Positions 10,897-22,000 of a stretch of 64,000 nt of DNA are shown here, one piece after another (positions within the stretch are counted from its first letter, which is position 1; each line of letters opens with the position of its first letter). The stretch covers positions 27,225,741 to 27,289,740 of the forward strand of contig CM041465.1 of assembly GCA_023213395.1 (NCBI GenBank), written 5' to 3'. Made by a program: the position numbers and the translations under genes. The notes beneath the pieces are model-generated. The model had not been told where the DNA came from. It searched no databases and worked only from the letters and a program-made list of their open reading frames with translations. The DNA comes from Cycas panzhihuaensis. Lineage: Eukaryota; Cycadophyta.

Positions 10897-13421
10897 TGAA
10901 ACGCTCTTCGCGGGGCAATGATCCAACGCCTAGCGGGAAGGGCATAAAACAATACGCTAAACAGGCTAAATAGCGAGGATCATACCTCGCAGGACGTCCG
11001 TGCGCCGGAGCGCGGGTACGGGACTGCAAGGTGCCTGGTTGCTTCCAAGTAGCCGTGCAAGACGAGGCCTTCCTACCCTTCGGATGGCCGGGAAGGGAAA
11101 AGACCAAGGCCGCTACTTCTCAAGGCAATGAGAAGGCGACGAGGGGGCAAACAACCAAAAGTGTAGAGAAAACAGGGTAGAACGCGGCTAGGGGATACAA
11201 CGCAAACAAGCCTTCTGTCTCTACGTAATGTAAGGTAAAGAAACGGTACAGAAAAGTAAACGTAAAATAAAAGACTATTTCCCTTTTTCTTTATATTCCC
11301 TTCTCTTTTACCTATTAAGCATGTATAAAAGGCAAGAACGATAAAAAGGAAAAAAACAAAGGAAACGCGAGGAATACCTGGATCCGGCGGTTGAGGATGA
11401 AGTGCGGATCCTCTCTCTCGGTTGCGCTCCTTTCCTCTCTCCTCCACGCATGCAACGTCGATTGGAGGCGACGAAGGGGGTTTACTTACCTCCCCTAGGG
11501 CATGCAAAGACTGAATAAAAAGAAAGGATGAAAAGCAAAGCTCGAAACGAAAAGGGAGAAGAGATACCGTGCGAGAGCCGACCAAGAACCAAGGTTGATC
11601 TCGTGCACCACTCCCTCCGACGTGATCCCGCAAACAAACAGAGAATGCCTTCCTCTCGGGAAGAGGCTACGGCCGACAAGACATATATGTATACACCGAA
11701 ATGAAATCAACTAAACTAAAGAAATCAAGTTACGCACCAACGCCAGAACCAAAAATGAAGCAACACCGCACGGTGAGCATACAAACCGTCAAGCACCACA
11801 AAATGTACTATATGGGACCGAGTGTAGCCTCTGGATGGCTAACTCACCCACGAGAGGTCTCCGCGGGTCCGGAAGGTAATGCTAGCAGCAACGAGGTGAG
11901 ACAGTAGTAACAAAGTTGCCTACACTAAGGGAAAAGAACTCAAACCGATTCTCTTAGCTTCCCTAACCCCTGCTTCCTAAGAAAGAGCGGGTGATAAAGG
12001 GAGAGAGAGGACAAGGACGGAACCCTTGGGGAGAAGGACGCAATGGGGGACTAACCCCGCCTATCTCCCTCTAATCCGCGCGTGAAACCCTTTATACCGA
12101 CTAGCTTAGAAAATGGTGAAAGAGAAAGCTAGAAAGGGAAGGATGAGTCTCAAGGAAATGCAAAGAAATGTAACCAATCTAGGGCGCTATAGTAAGTCAC
12201 CACTAGCCAAGATTACTTGCATCCAATGACAAAAGAAGATCCCAAAGCAAGTATATGCAAAAGAGAGGAAGGAAATTGCAAATAGAACCATCAAAAACAA
12301 GGAAAAAGCACCAACAAGAAGCTAAAAGAGACCTTGAGTGGAGAAGAGCATGCATACAGTCACTTGGCCACTTGTAGCAAGAAAGACAAGCAAAGGTCTA
12401 AGGCTGATTTCTCAGTGTCCTTTGCAGTAGAATGGAAGGAGGAAGCTCCGCAAGATGGGAGCTAGAAGTTGTCCTTTGGAGTAGTCTTTCAGGAAGAAAT
12501 GCTTTGGATCTTTGAGTATTTTGTAAGAGAAGGTGAAGCTTGTGGTGGAGAAACGAGGGGCAGAATGGCCTGCAACTCCACCGGTAGTAGCCCACTTCAC
12601 CTCTGCTCAAGCTTTGTACATGAAAATCCTTAGTTTCGTGTTTTCCTTTGTCTTTTGGTAGAGAGTTTTGCTTGGAAATCTAGAAAAGTGAACTCAAGAA
12701 TGAGGCAAATGAATGAAAAAGAGGTTTTATGCCTTGGGCATAGCAAGTGAACGTTGGGGGCCTTGGGGCGCCCAATCAGTCGTGAGCCACGCTTCAGCGA
12801 AAAATGCGCCATCGTCGTGGTTTCTTTTAAATTTTATCAGTCAGATCATGCAGAACTCGGCACCACTAAGTTTACCGCCAGACGCACCGTACCAAGAACT
12901 TTGTGGTACCGCTAAGTTTGCAGCAGACAATTAAATTTGAAAAAGAGAAAATGCAACCTAAAAGTCATAAAAATCAGCTTTTTAAGGTAAGAGCAAGGGC
13001 TGAGCATGAATTCAATCAACTGGGGGAAGGCCCAGGCAGTGGGCAAGTACTCAAAATGGTGCAAAGAGCCCCAACTAAGGGTTAAACCAGGCTTAGGAAG
13101 GGTTTGCAACATAAGTGGCACGCTGTAATAAGGACAAACGAGCTGGCAGGAGCATTCTGAGAGACCATGGAGACATCGTGAGTGGCTGTACGCCATACGG
13201 GGTGTCGCATCCGCTTATGGATGCCCCCGCTGTGAGTCGTCATAGGCTAAAGGGTGCCGTTAGGCACATGCATAATGAACATGCAAACGAGCAATGCGTG
13301 CAGGCAGGCACATGTCAATCAAACTATTCTAAATTACCTTAGCAATCATAAGTAAGAAAAGTAAGAACATATACCTGCACAAACTGGTCGTCGTCCCGAG
13401 TCCATTCCCGATGGGGAAACA
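10897..13421 (-). repeat. TR-GAG 3' LTR (2,525 bp)
   Basis: It starts TGAAACGC and ends GGGGAAACA in plus orientation. It aligns throughout with 18369-20912; differences are mostly small indels and substitutions at or next to CG dinucleotides. Open frames of up to 186 codons inside it are not kept in both copies and I do not call them genes. Confidence 0.93.
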
Positions 13422-14191
13422 TCGCCTCGGTAGCAGAGCCTCACCGCCGTAAGCGTAATGTGATGGCGAATGCTGACAATCAAGAAACATGAGTAGCACA
13501 TGCATATATATATAAAAACAATAAAGAGCAGCACATGGTCCAAGGGTGTAGGCAAGTGCCGTGGCGGAACGCGTGGACAAGGGAGACAGAGACGAGGACA
13601 ACGTAGGGCCGCCACGCTGCCTAGGCATCAACCTCGCAATCGAATAAGCAAGTGAAAGGGGATGCCTCGCTGTCAAGTACAACGTGAAGTGAGAGGCATC
13701 CAGCAAAGTAAAACAAGCATATCTAACCGACAGCAACCGGAGACTTGGGCACGGGCTGGCCAGACAAGCCTCCACATGAAATGGTGTGTATCATGTATGA
13801 TAGAGGTAGCATGTATGATTTATTTTGTAAATGAGTATTTTGTATGTTGTAAATATGTTGTAAATATTTGTATGTATATATTTTGCATGTACATATTTTG
13901 TTGTAATATGCATGTGTTTCCTTCCATGTATGGCCGTATGTCTAACAGGGGCACACACATCCACCGTAAACCGAGGTGATCGAGAGGTGTGAGGTTAGAG
14001 GATAGGGCGACATGCACGTCCACAGGGGAGCATAGCGGAATATGCGAAGGAAACAACAAGCACGGAAGGGGGAGTAACGATATTCCCCAGCGTCGTCCTA
14101 GTTGGGGAATGCCCAAGTAGGAGGACAAAGGTTCCCAAGAGCATACGGGAACGCGGGTTCCGCGGGAGGAACCAGAAACAAAACCGAAGAG
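13422..14191 (-). other. TR-GAG interior, 3' non-coding stretch
   Basis: No conserved coding signal is visible. A markedly AT-rich island at about 13800-13920 (TGTAAATA and TATATA motifs) stands in otherwise CG-rich DNA. A clear polypurine tract beside the LTR at 13422 is not obvious; the minus strand there reads GAGGCGA. Confidence 0.5.
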
Positions 14192-14531
14192 AAATCCACC
14201 TCAAACTGCCATCCCACCCGCAGTTGGGGAGAATGGAGACAGTTCAAAATGGTAGTTTAAGCTCGTTTCGGAGCAAGGATCCATCTTAAATTGCCATTCC
14301 ACCCGTGGTTGGGAGGAATGGGAACAATTTAAAATGGTAGTTTAGGCTCGTTTCGGAGCGAGGATCCATCTTAAATTGCCATTCCACCCATGGTTGGGAG
14401 GAATGGGAACAATTTAAAATGGTAGTTTAGGCTCGTTTCGGAGCGAGGATCCATCTTAAATTGCCATTCCACCCGTGGTTGGGAGGAATGGGAACAATTT
14501 AAAATGGTAGTTTAGGCTCGTTTCGGAGCGT
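14192..14531. repeat. Four tandem 85-bp repeats in the TR-GAG 3' region
   Basis: Unit starts (GGATCCATC) are at 14277, 14362 and 14447, giving an 85-bp period; a more diverged first unit lies at about 14192-14276. Each unit carries an imperfect hairpin, TTAAATTGCCATTCC against GGAATGGGAACAATTTAA. Tandem repeats in the 3' untranslated region are known from Tat-lineage gypsy elements. Confidence 0.92.
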
Positions 14532-15057
14532 GAAGAGAGGAAGAGGTGTGCCTAGGCCCCATAAAGGTAGGGGTAGTCACACGCAGGGTAGGAGATAGGT
14601 GATGAAGAGTAGGCCTAGTGTGACTAGGTCTACCAGTAAACTTGCTATGGTCGGAATCAGATGAGTGCAACGGACCTGGCACGCGATGGATCGCATGGCA
14701 AGGTTGCATACGAGTAAGAGTGGCTCTAGTCCGAGGTAAGGATCTAGAGCGTGAAGAAGAAGTGCCTCTACGAGTGGCTCGCCGACGTAGGCGCCTACGT
14801 GAAACCGCCGGGGGTGGAGAAGGTAAGATAAATGGGTGGTTTAGGACCAAAGGGCTCGGAGCCAGCGTAGAATGAGGAAGAGCGGGAATATCCGATCGAG
14901 ATATTCCCCTAAGTGCTCGCGAAACCAGGGTGACACGTCGGGGAGAGGGCCCATAACCCTCGCTATCCGAATCAGAATCACTCATGGCGGCTAAGTAATC
15001 AGAACCACCCACGCTAATAGGGGCAAACCTAACTAGGTTTGGCTCATGACGCAGCAT
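14512..15057 (-). CDS. Hypothetical Arg/Ser/Pro-rich ORF in the TR-GAG element
   Basis: This 181-codon frame lies on the coding strand of the element, downstream of the protease. The N-terminal third has a short acidic run (SDSDSDSEGY). The middle is basic (SRRRLRRRATRRG, SSRSRSLPRTR) and Pro-rich. It shows no domain that I recognise, and its last residues run into the 85-bp repeats. The high CG content makes chance open frames more likely here than elsewhere in the window, so it may not be a gene. If real it would be an extra ORF carried after gag-protease. Confidence 0.2.
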   Translation of the reverse strand: MLRHEPNLVRFAPISVGGSDYLAAMSDSDSDSEGYGPSPRRVTLVSRALRGISRSDIPALPHSTLAPSPLVLNHPFILPSPPPAVSRRRLRRRATRRGTSSSRSRSLPRTRATLTRMQPCHAIHRVPGPLHSSDSDHSKFTGRPSHTRPTLHHLSPTLRVTTPTFMGPRHTSSSLHAPKRA

Positions 15058-15179
15058 AGGGCTCGGCCGATGAAGGTCGGTCTCCTCAAAACAAAGGTCC
15101 CACTAAGGGGTAACCTCCTCAGATCGCTATCTTCATCATCAAAACGACTGGCAGTCGGATGAGAGGTGTGAGACTAAGA

Positions 15180-15960
15180 TAGGCTTCACGAGCGACAACT
15201 TTAACTTGCCCTTCATGGACAAATTTAAGTTGCCCATCGCTGGAGCATATTGCTCCCATCCGTCGAGCCATGGTCACTGAACAAGAGGTTGTACTCACAT
15301 CGACATCGAGTACAACAACTTCGACAAATGCTTTTCCCTCCTAAGGTGAGGGATAGGGAGATCGCCCAGGGGACTTCTCGCCCCATCATACCCTTGGCAT
15401 TTCCAAGGATGCACTCAAGAGCTACTATGCCTAGCTCCTTGAGCATACGCCAGCATAAGATTAACCGAGGAGCCATTATCTACAATAGTCCTCTTTACGA
15501 TACAATCAGGAGTGTCAATGGTAATGACGAACGGATAATGCAAAAGCTTCTCCCGCTTGCTGGGAGATGGGAGATCTCTGGGATCAAAGGAGATGACAGG
15601 TGGTCCATGGGAGGTAGCACCTATCGCATGGATGGAAGCATCTTGTTGGCCAAGAGCTTCAAGAAGAAGAGCACGTTGCTGAGGCGACTTCTCAAGACGT
15701 CCATCAAGGACATTCCCGCAGCGACGGTGTAGAGCTCATCAACGATAGAAAAGGGTTTACCCTTCCCTGTGGGTTGGGTAAGCACCCTTCTAAAGTCGAA
15801 TCGACCGGGGCGGAATAGTCTTGGGAAGCGCAGGAATCTCCGGAGGAACAGCTTCCGGAGGAGGATCAAGGTGAGATGTGGATGAAGAGGCACCACCGCC
15901 TCTTTAGCGACTGGGACCGTTAAGGCATATAACAGAGTGGTCTCAAGAATTGACAACCTT
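15180..15960 (-). pseudogene. TR-GAG aspartic protease region
   Basis: The minus strand shows a Tat-type protease region. A conserved leader with KGKPFSIVDELYTVAAGMSL (about 15760-15700) is followed by the catalytic block RTIVDNGSSVNLM (about 15490-15460; DNG in place of DTG/DSG), and then YNLL near 15290 and a KFVHEGQVKV-like block near 15210. The frame changes several times by small indels, so this copy does not give one continuous protein. The homologous blocks in the Tat-like element are at 42567-43400 (EYNILLGRPW, SFIHEGQLK). After this region no RT follows, which is the key absence. Confidence 0.75.
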
Positions 15961-16261
15961 CTTTCCCTTGTAAGGGACCGCCAAGGTGATGGAGCATGGC
16001 GTCGGGAGCGCCAAGGGGAAGGTGACCTTCAGACACCCTTCCTCTACCATGCGAAGGGCGAGGATCGGAGATCTATCCCGATTCGACCGTATCTTTCTCG
16101 AACATCGCGACCACGTTCCCCATGTTTGGGGAACGGGTCTCTATAAATGGGCCGATCGAGATTAGGCCTCGATGCTCGCACGGGGACGAGTCGAGTGGGT
16201 GCCGTGCCCGCAACGCCGCATCGTCATGGAAACACTCCCGTGGATGGAACACCGCCTCTTC

Positions 16262-17050
16262 TCAAGGGAGGATCGGTCCTCCTTGCTTGAGAAGGTCGGG
16301 TGTTACCCCTTTGGGGGCATCGCACGAGAAGTTTGGCCGGATGTGTCTATGGGAGGTAGGTGACGAAGGAGGTTGGAGTTTTAACTCCTTCATCGTGCGC
16401 TCGAATGAGCGAATAGCGGAAGTAAGGGGATCTAGGGTCCTCTCAGTCGAATGAGAGGTGGTCCTAGCGGGCTGCGAAGGTGTGGTCTCCTTCGCTGGAG
16501 GAGGCGCCTCGCGACGTTGCGAGGGCTTGGGAGGTTTCTTGAGTCCTGCTTGGATCTTAATAGCCTCCAAAGCTAAACACCTCGAGATGGCAGAGTCACA
16601 CGTGGTTGCCCCCATCTTGAGGACTTCCACATGCACTTCGGGGCGAAGTGCATTGACAAAAAGATCCCTCTTCAACTCCTCAGGCAATGTGGCCTTGGTG
16701 GAATGAAGAAGGTCATGAAAACGTCGCACAAAGTCACGATTCATCTCATCGTGACCTTGTTTGAGCGACAGAAGCGCCTTCATTCCGCTTTCGAATGGAC
16801 TGCCACGCCAAAGTAGTTGACGAACTCGCCCATTAGTCACCGGAATGAGGAAATCGAATGGGCGGTGAAGGCGGTAGAACCACTTGAGGGCGCCGCCCGC
16901 AAGGACCGCGGAAGAGCTTCATCAAGATATGGTCGTAGGCCCAATAGTCGATGCACGCCATGGAAAAGTCGCGCACATGTTCTGGTCGGGTCTTGCGACG
17001 AGGCCCCGCCGAATTTGGGGACTTCAGGGAGGATGAGGCGCAAGTTAGTC
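16262..17050 (-). pseudogene. TR-GAG gag, capsid domain
   Basis: The open frame 16840-16262 encodes the second half of a retrotransposon Gag domain: MKALLSLKQGHDEMNRDFV, RRFHDLL, LFVNALRPEVHVEVLKMG, ALEAIKIQAGLKK, then a Pro-rich linker and a short coil (RSFERTMKEL). Just upstream, in another frame, are ALKWFYRL (about 16890) and LILPEVPKFGG (about 17035), the start of the same domain, so at least one frameshift lies between 17035 and 16840. The closest match in the window is the Tat-like gag at 41880-42110 (RDFVRRFQD, NALRPHVHLEVLKLG). Gag would form the particle and bind the RNA. Confidence 0.85.
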
Positions 17051-17554
17051 CTCAACGCCTCAAAGACAAGGGCGTCGACCTATAGTCCACGAAAGGACGA
17101 TCCTTGCTCGGGCTAAGGGATCGACAACCCAAAGGAACGGATGGGGGTGTCGGTCCCATCCTCCTTGAGGAAACACCTTGTGGGAAGGGGTTTCATGGTA
17201 GATGTTCGGAAAGGAGGCGCTCCTCAGGCCGACGCAGCAGCAGGAGTCGTGGCCGACGCCGGAAATGTAAGGTGAGGGACCGGGTTTTGCCCATATGGAC
17301 CACCCGTAGGTGGAGCGACCCCATATGGGTGCAACGGTCCACTCCATGACAGGGAGATGGTTTCCTGCCCCGCCCCCAAGGTTGTGACGTGTAGCACGGG
17401 GCACGAAAGAGAAGGACCACCAACCGGTTCGACGACGTAGGAGTGGGTCCTCCATGGCTAGCAATGGCGGGCGCTAGTAGGGCCTCGAGGCCTACTAGGG
17501 AACGCTGCGGCGCCACGCTCGGCGGTGGCACGGCGCTTGGTTTGAACAGGCATA

Positions 17555-18193
17555 CTAACTCCGAGTTGGGAACGGACACGCCGCGAGTGTCCCGGCGAGT
17601 GGGACCACGGCTAGAACCGGCAGGCGCAACACTCCCCTTACGAGCCGGGGTAGACACGGCATAGGACGTGTGCGCGCAAGTGACGTATCAATCATCGTAG
17701 ATGACGTGGGCATGGATGAGGAAGATGCCACGTTGCGTAGCATCTCCGTTAACCATCTAGGAGGCGGTTGGCGGCGAACTGCTCGAAAGTACTCGCCAAG
17801 CGCCTCGACCGCGTCGGCGGGAGGGGTATCCTCATAGCCATACGAGGTCAAAGGGACTTCGAAAGTAGGGGACCCCTCAGGGCGCTCCTCGTAAGGCTCG
17901 CCAGTGGGGTGGCGGGTCTCACGAGTAGCCGGATCTTCCGCCGCATGAGCGGAAGGCTCAAAGTCATCTGGGTGGAAATGGTCATCCGGGTAGTAGATGG
18001 AATCCTCGCCCTCATGGGCGGATTCCAGAACGGATGAAGGGAACTCTTGAGTTCCTGAAGTCATGGCATGGTAGGCCCAATCGGACGGGTAACCTTCCAT
18101 TGCCGAAACGGGGTTCGACGATGGAATGAAACGCGACGATTGGTCTTCTAACAACAGCGGCAAACCCCGCAAGCGGCGCGAGAAACGTCGCAT
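17555..18193 (-). pseudogene. TR-GAG gag, N-terminal region
   Basis: A 212-codon frame begins 157 bases inside the PBS on the minus strand. Its ATG may be at 18193 (MRRFSRRLRG) or at the internal MEGYPSDWAYHAM. The region is acidic (HEGEDSIYYPDDHFHPDDFE) and Pro-rich, then contains EALGEYFRAVRRQPPPRWL and a Ser-rich run. The N-terminus of plant gypsy gag is poorly conserved, so assignment rests on position between PBS and capsid. Between 17555 and 17050 the frame shifts more than once (a Pro/Ser-rich linker is readable in pieces). Confidence 0.6.
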
Positions 18194-18350
18194 GCAACGC
18201 CTCCGCGAGTGTTGTTAGAAAAGGCGAAAAGGAAAAGAAAGGAAAGCACTGCAAACCCGTTGGGGGGTGCCCAACTCAAAACACAGAATGCGAACCTACC
18301 TAAAGGCAAGAGCACTAACACGAAGGGGAAGCGGATCTAGCTCCCTTCGC

Positions 18351-18368
18351 GGTCCAAGATGGTCGCCA
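18351..18368 (-). other. TR-GAG primer-binding site
   Basis: On the minus strand TGGCGACCATCTTGGACC follows the LTR end without a gap. It starts with TGG, as expected for pairing with a tRNA CCA end. It shares TGG-GAC-AT--TGG positions with the Tat-like PBS at 29563-29580. I do not name the tRNA. Confidence 0.7.
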
Positions 18369-20912
18369 TGAAACGCCTCCGCGGGCAATGATCCAACGCC
18401 AGCGAAGGGCATAAAACAATACGCTAAACAAAGCTAAATAGCGAGGATCATACCTCGCAGACGCCCGCGGCGCCGGAGCGCAGTACGGATCGCAAGGTGC
18501 CCGGTTGCTTCTGTGTAGCCGCAAGACGAGGCCTTCCTACCCTTCGGATGGCCGGAAGGGAAAAGAATCAAGGCGTCGCTACTTCTCAAGGCAATGAGAA
18601 GGCGACGAGGGGGCAAACAACCAAAAGTGTAGAGCAAACGGGGTAGAATGCGGCTAGGGGATACAACGCAAACAAGCCTTCTGTCTCTACGTAATGCAAG
18701 GTAAAGAAACTAAGATGTAAAAGTAAACGTAAAATAAAAGACTATTTCCCTTTTCTTTATATTCCCTTCTTTACCTATTAAGCATGTATAAAAGGCAAGA
18801 ACGATAAAAGGAAAAAACAAAGGAAACGCGAGGAATACCGGATCCGGTTGAGGATGAAGTGTGGATCCTCTCTCTCGGTGGCGCTCCTGTCCTCTCTCCT
18901 CCATGCATGCACCGTCGATTGGAAGCGATTTAAGGGGTTTACTTACCTCCCCTAGGGCATGCAAAGACTGAATAAAAAGAAAGGATGAAAAGCAAAGCTC
19001 GAAACGAAAAGGGAGAAGAGATACCGTGCGAGAGCCGACCGGCAATGGGTTGATCTCGTGCACCACTCCCTCTGACGTGATCCCGCAAAACAAACAGAGA
19101 ATGCCTTCCTCTCGGGGGAGAGGCTACGAAGCGCGACAAGACATATATGTATACACTGAAATGAAATCAACTAAACTAAAGAAATCAAGTTACGCACCAA
19201 CGCGTAACCAAAAATGAAACAACACTGCACGGTGAGCATACAAACTGTCAAGCACCACAAAATGTACTATATGGGACTGAGTGTAGCCTCGGGATGGCTA
19301 ACTCACCCACGAGAGGTCTCCATGGGTCCGGAAGGTAATGCTAGCAGGCAACGAAGTGAGACAGGTAGTAACAAAGTTGCCTACACTAAGGGAAAAGAAC
19401 TCAAACCGACTCTTAGGCTTCCCTAACCCCGTTTCCTAAGAAAGAGCGGGTGATAAAGGGAGAGAGAGGACAAGGGACGGAACCCTTGGGGAGAAGGACG
19501 GCAATGGGGGACGGAACCCCGCCTATCTCCCTCTAATCCTCGCGTGAAACCCTTTATACCGACTAGCTTAGAAAATGGTGAAAGAGAAAGCTAGAAAGGG
19601 AAGGATGAGTCTCAAGGAAATGCAAAGAAATGTAACCAATCTAGGCGCGCTATAGTAAGTCACCACTAGCCAAGATTACTTGCATCCAATGACAAAAGAA
19701 GATCCCAAAGCAAGTATATGCAAAAGAGAGGAAGGAAATTGCAAATAGAACCATCAAAAAACAAGGAAAAAGCACCAACAAGAAGCTAAAAAATACCTTG
19801 AATGGAGAAGAGCATGCATGCATTCACTTGGCCACTTGTAGCAAAGAAGACAAGCAAAGGTTCTAAGGCTGATTTCTTAGTGTCCTTTGCAGTAGAATGG
19901 AAGGAGGAAGCTCCGTGCAAGATGGGAGCTAGAAGTTGTCCTTTGGAGTAGTCTTTCTTGTGAAGAAATGCTTTGGATCTTTGAGTATTTTGTAAGAGAA
20001 GGTGAAGCTTGTGGTGGAGAAACGTAGGGGGCAGCAATGGCCCTGCAACTCCAGCTGGTAGTAGCCCACTTCACCTCTGCTCAACTGCTGTACATGAAAA
20101 TCCTTAGTTTCTGTGTTTTCCTTTGTCTTTTGGTAGAGAGTTTTTGCTTGGAAATCTAGAAAAGTGAACTCAAGAATGAGGCAAATGAATGAAAAAAGAG
20201 GTTTTATGCCTTGGGCATAGCAAGTGAACGTTGGGGGCCTTGGGGCGCCCAATCGACGTGAGCCACGCCCAGCTCTGGCGAAAAACGCGCCATCGTCGTG
20301 GTTTCTTTTTGTACTTAACAACAGATCGTGCACGCACCACGATCTGGTACCGCATGCAGACGACCGGCATCAACAAGAACTTTGTGGTACCGCTAAGTTT
20401 GCAGCGGTACAGCCTGAAATTTGAAAAAAGAGAAAAATGCAACCTAAAAGTCATAAAAATTAGCTTTTTAAGGTAAGAGCAAGGGCTGAGCATGAATTCA
20501 ATCAACTGGGGGAAGGCCCGTGCAAAGGGCAAGTACTCAAAATGGTGCAAAGAGCCCCAACTAAGGGTTAAACCAGGCTTAGGAAGGGTTTGCAACATAA
20601 GTGGCACGCTGTAATAAGGACAAACGAAATGGGCAGGAGCATTCCGAGAGACCATGGAGACATCGTGAGTGGTCAGACGCCATACGGTGTCGATCCGCTT
20701 ATGGATGCCCCCGCTGTGAGTCGTCATAGGCTAAAGGGTGTCGTTAGGCACATGCATAATGAACAGGCAAACGAGCAATGCGTGCAGGCAGGCACATGTC
20801 AATCAAACTATTCTAAATTACCTTAGCAATCATAAGTAAGAAAAGTAAGAACATATACCTGCACAAACCTGTGTCGATGCGTCCCGAGTCCATTCCCGAT
20901 AGCCAGGAAACA
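18369..20912 (-). repeat. TR-GAG 5' LTR (2,544 bp)
   Basis: It starts TGAAACGCC and ends CCAGGAAACA in plus orientation. It is the partner of 10897-13421. Because the coding strand is minus, this right-hand copy is the 5' LTR and would hold the promoter. Confidence 0.93.
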
Positions 20913-20917
20913 GGGAG
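20913..20917. repeat. Target-site duplication of the TR-GAG element, right (GGGAG)
   Basis: Second copy of GGGAG directly after the LTR end. The Gypsy-B protease frame (SQKNLISESLV) restarts here. Confidence 0.93.
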
Positions 20918-21493
20918 CCAAAAGAATTTGATCTCAGAAAGTTTGGTAAAATGCATTGGGTTGGTAACTACTCCTCACCCTCACCCATATCCTCTTGGTT
21001 GGATCCATAAAGATGTGGAAATGCAAATATCAAAGCAATGTACACTTAAATTTTCCATCATTAATGATTTTGTTGATGAAGTAATATGTGATGTGGTGCC
21101 ACTGGATGTATGCCATGTTGTGCTTGGAAGTCCCTACTTGTGGGATCGAGATGCACTCTTCTATCGAAGGGAGAGAAAGTATCGATTGATGAAGGATAAC
21201 AAGGGCTTCATCATAAGGGCCACAAAGAAGCACTTGGATAAGATAGCATTGATTTCAGCTACTCAAGCAAAAAGGATGATCAATGCATGTGGTAAATTCG
21301 TCATCTTAATGGTAAGGAGAAAAGAAGAGCTAAGAGATGAAGAAGGTCCTTCTACTCACACTCTTCTTATATCACCTAATCAAATGCAACAAATTGAGGA
21401 GTTAAAGATAAGGTATGATATTCTATTTCAACATGTTGATGGGCTTCCACCAAAGAGAAAGATAAAGAATGAAATCACTCTTGATCAAATTTA
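20918..21493 (+). pseudogene. Gypsy-B protease, right part, and linker
   Basis: This continues the retropepsin begun at 10881: the residues directly after the DLGS motif (QKNLISESL), then HVVLGSPYLWDRDALF near 21115, the usual second conserved block. The linker runs to VDGLPPKRKIKNEITL before a TAG at 21491. The next codons ([13 protein letters not shown]) belong to the palm of RT. The RT fingers region, normally some 100 residues or more, is missing, so a deletion lies near 21490. Confidence 0.88.
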
Positions 21494-22000
21494 GCATGTT
21501 TGTTATTTCACTAAATTGGATTTAAAAAGTGGTTATCACCAAGTTAGGGTCAAGGAGGAGGACACATGGAAGACGGTCTTCAAAACAAAGCAAGGACTCT
21601 TTGAATGGATGGTTATGCCTTTTGGATTGTGTAATGCTCCTGCAACATTCATGAGGCTAATGAATGAAATGTTAAGGCCTTACTTGGATAATTTTGTTGT
21701 TGTCTATCTTGATGACATTTTGATTTTCAGCAACACATGGGAGGAACATTGCAGCACATAGAAGAAGTTTTAAAGACTATGGCTAAGCATCATTTGAAGT
21801 TTAATGTGAAGAAGTGTGAATTTGGCAAGGAGAACTTGATCTTCTTAGGCTTTGTGGTTGGAGGAGGAAAGTTGAGCATTGATCCACTCAAGACTCAAGC
21901 CATCCTCAAATGGCCTAGGCCAACAAACATCACAGAGGTGAGAAGTTTTTAGAGCTTGTCAATACTTGAGAAAGTTTATTCTTCATTTCTCACAGTTGCG
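21494..22000 (+). pseudogene. Gypsy-B reverse transcriptase, fingers deleted
   Basis: RT palm and thumb are present: [31 protein letters not shown], and the active-site motif YLDD intact within [12 protein letters not shown] (about 21695-21730). A frameshift near 21740 moves the reading to the frame of [20 protein letters not shown] and the block IDPLKTQAILKWPRP. Another break comes near 21950. Without the N-terminal fingers the enzyme cannot be functional even though YLDD survives. Confidence 0.9.

Larger units (their letters stand above)
10897..20912 (-). mobile_element. TR-GAG/LARD-type element: 2.5-kb LTRs, gag and protease only
   Basis: Two direct repeats of 2,525 and 2,544 bp with TG...CA ends and a 5-bp TSD bound a 4.9-kb interior. 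Coding signals lie on the minus strand: a PBS beside the right LTR, gag N-terminus (18193-17555), gag capsid (about 17050-16262), protease (about 15960-15180), then a non-coding stretch with four 85-bp repeats. I find no RT, RNase H or integrase, so mobility would need proteins from another element. It is GC- and CpG-rich, unlike all the old sequence around it, so it is probably recent. The combination fits elements called TR-GAG or LARD in plants. It inserted inside the Gypsy-B protease. Confidence 0.9.

Noticed and set aside
11073-11633. 186-codon minus-strand frame in the TR-GAG left LTR
   Set aside because: The equivalent frame in the other LTR (18710-19093) is shifted and broken, and LTR interiors rarely code. 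No domain seen.
13115-13342. Small plus-strand frame also seen at 20590-20826
   Set aside because: Its repetition only reflects the LTR duplication; no start context or domain.
14192-14531. CRISPR-like array
   Set aside because: The repeats are contiguous 85-bp units with no spacers, in a plant retrotransposon.
15250-15732. 160-codon plus-strand frame
   Set aside because: Antisense to the TR-GAG protease; CG-rich DNA gives long chance frames.
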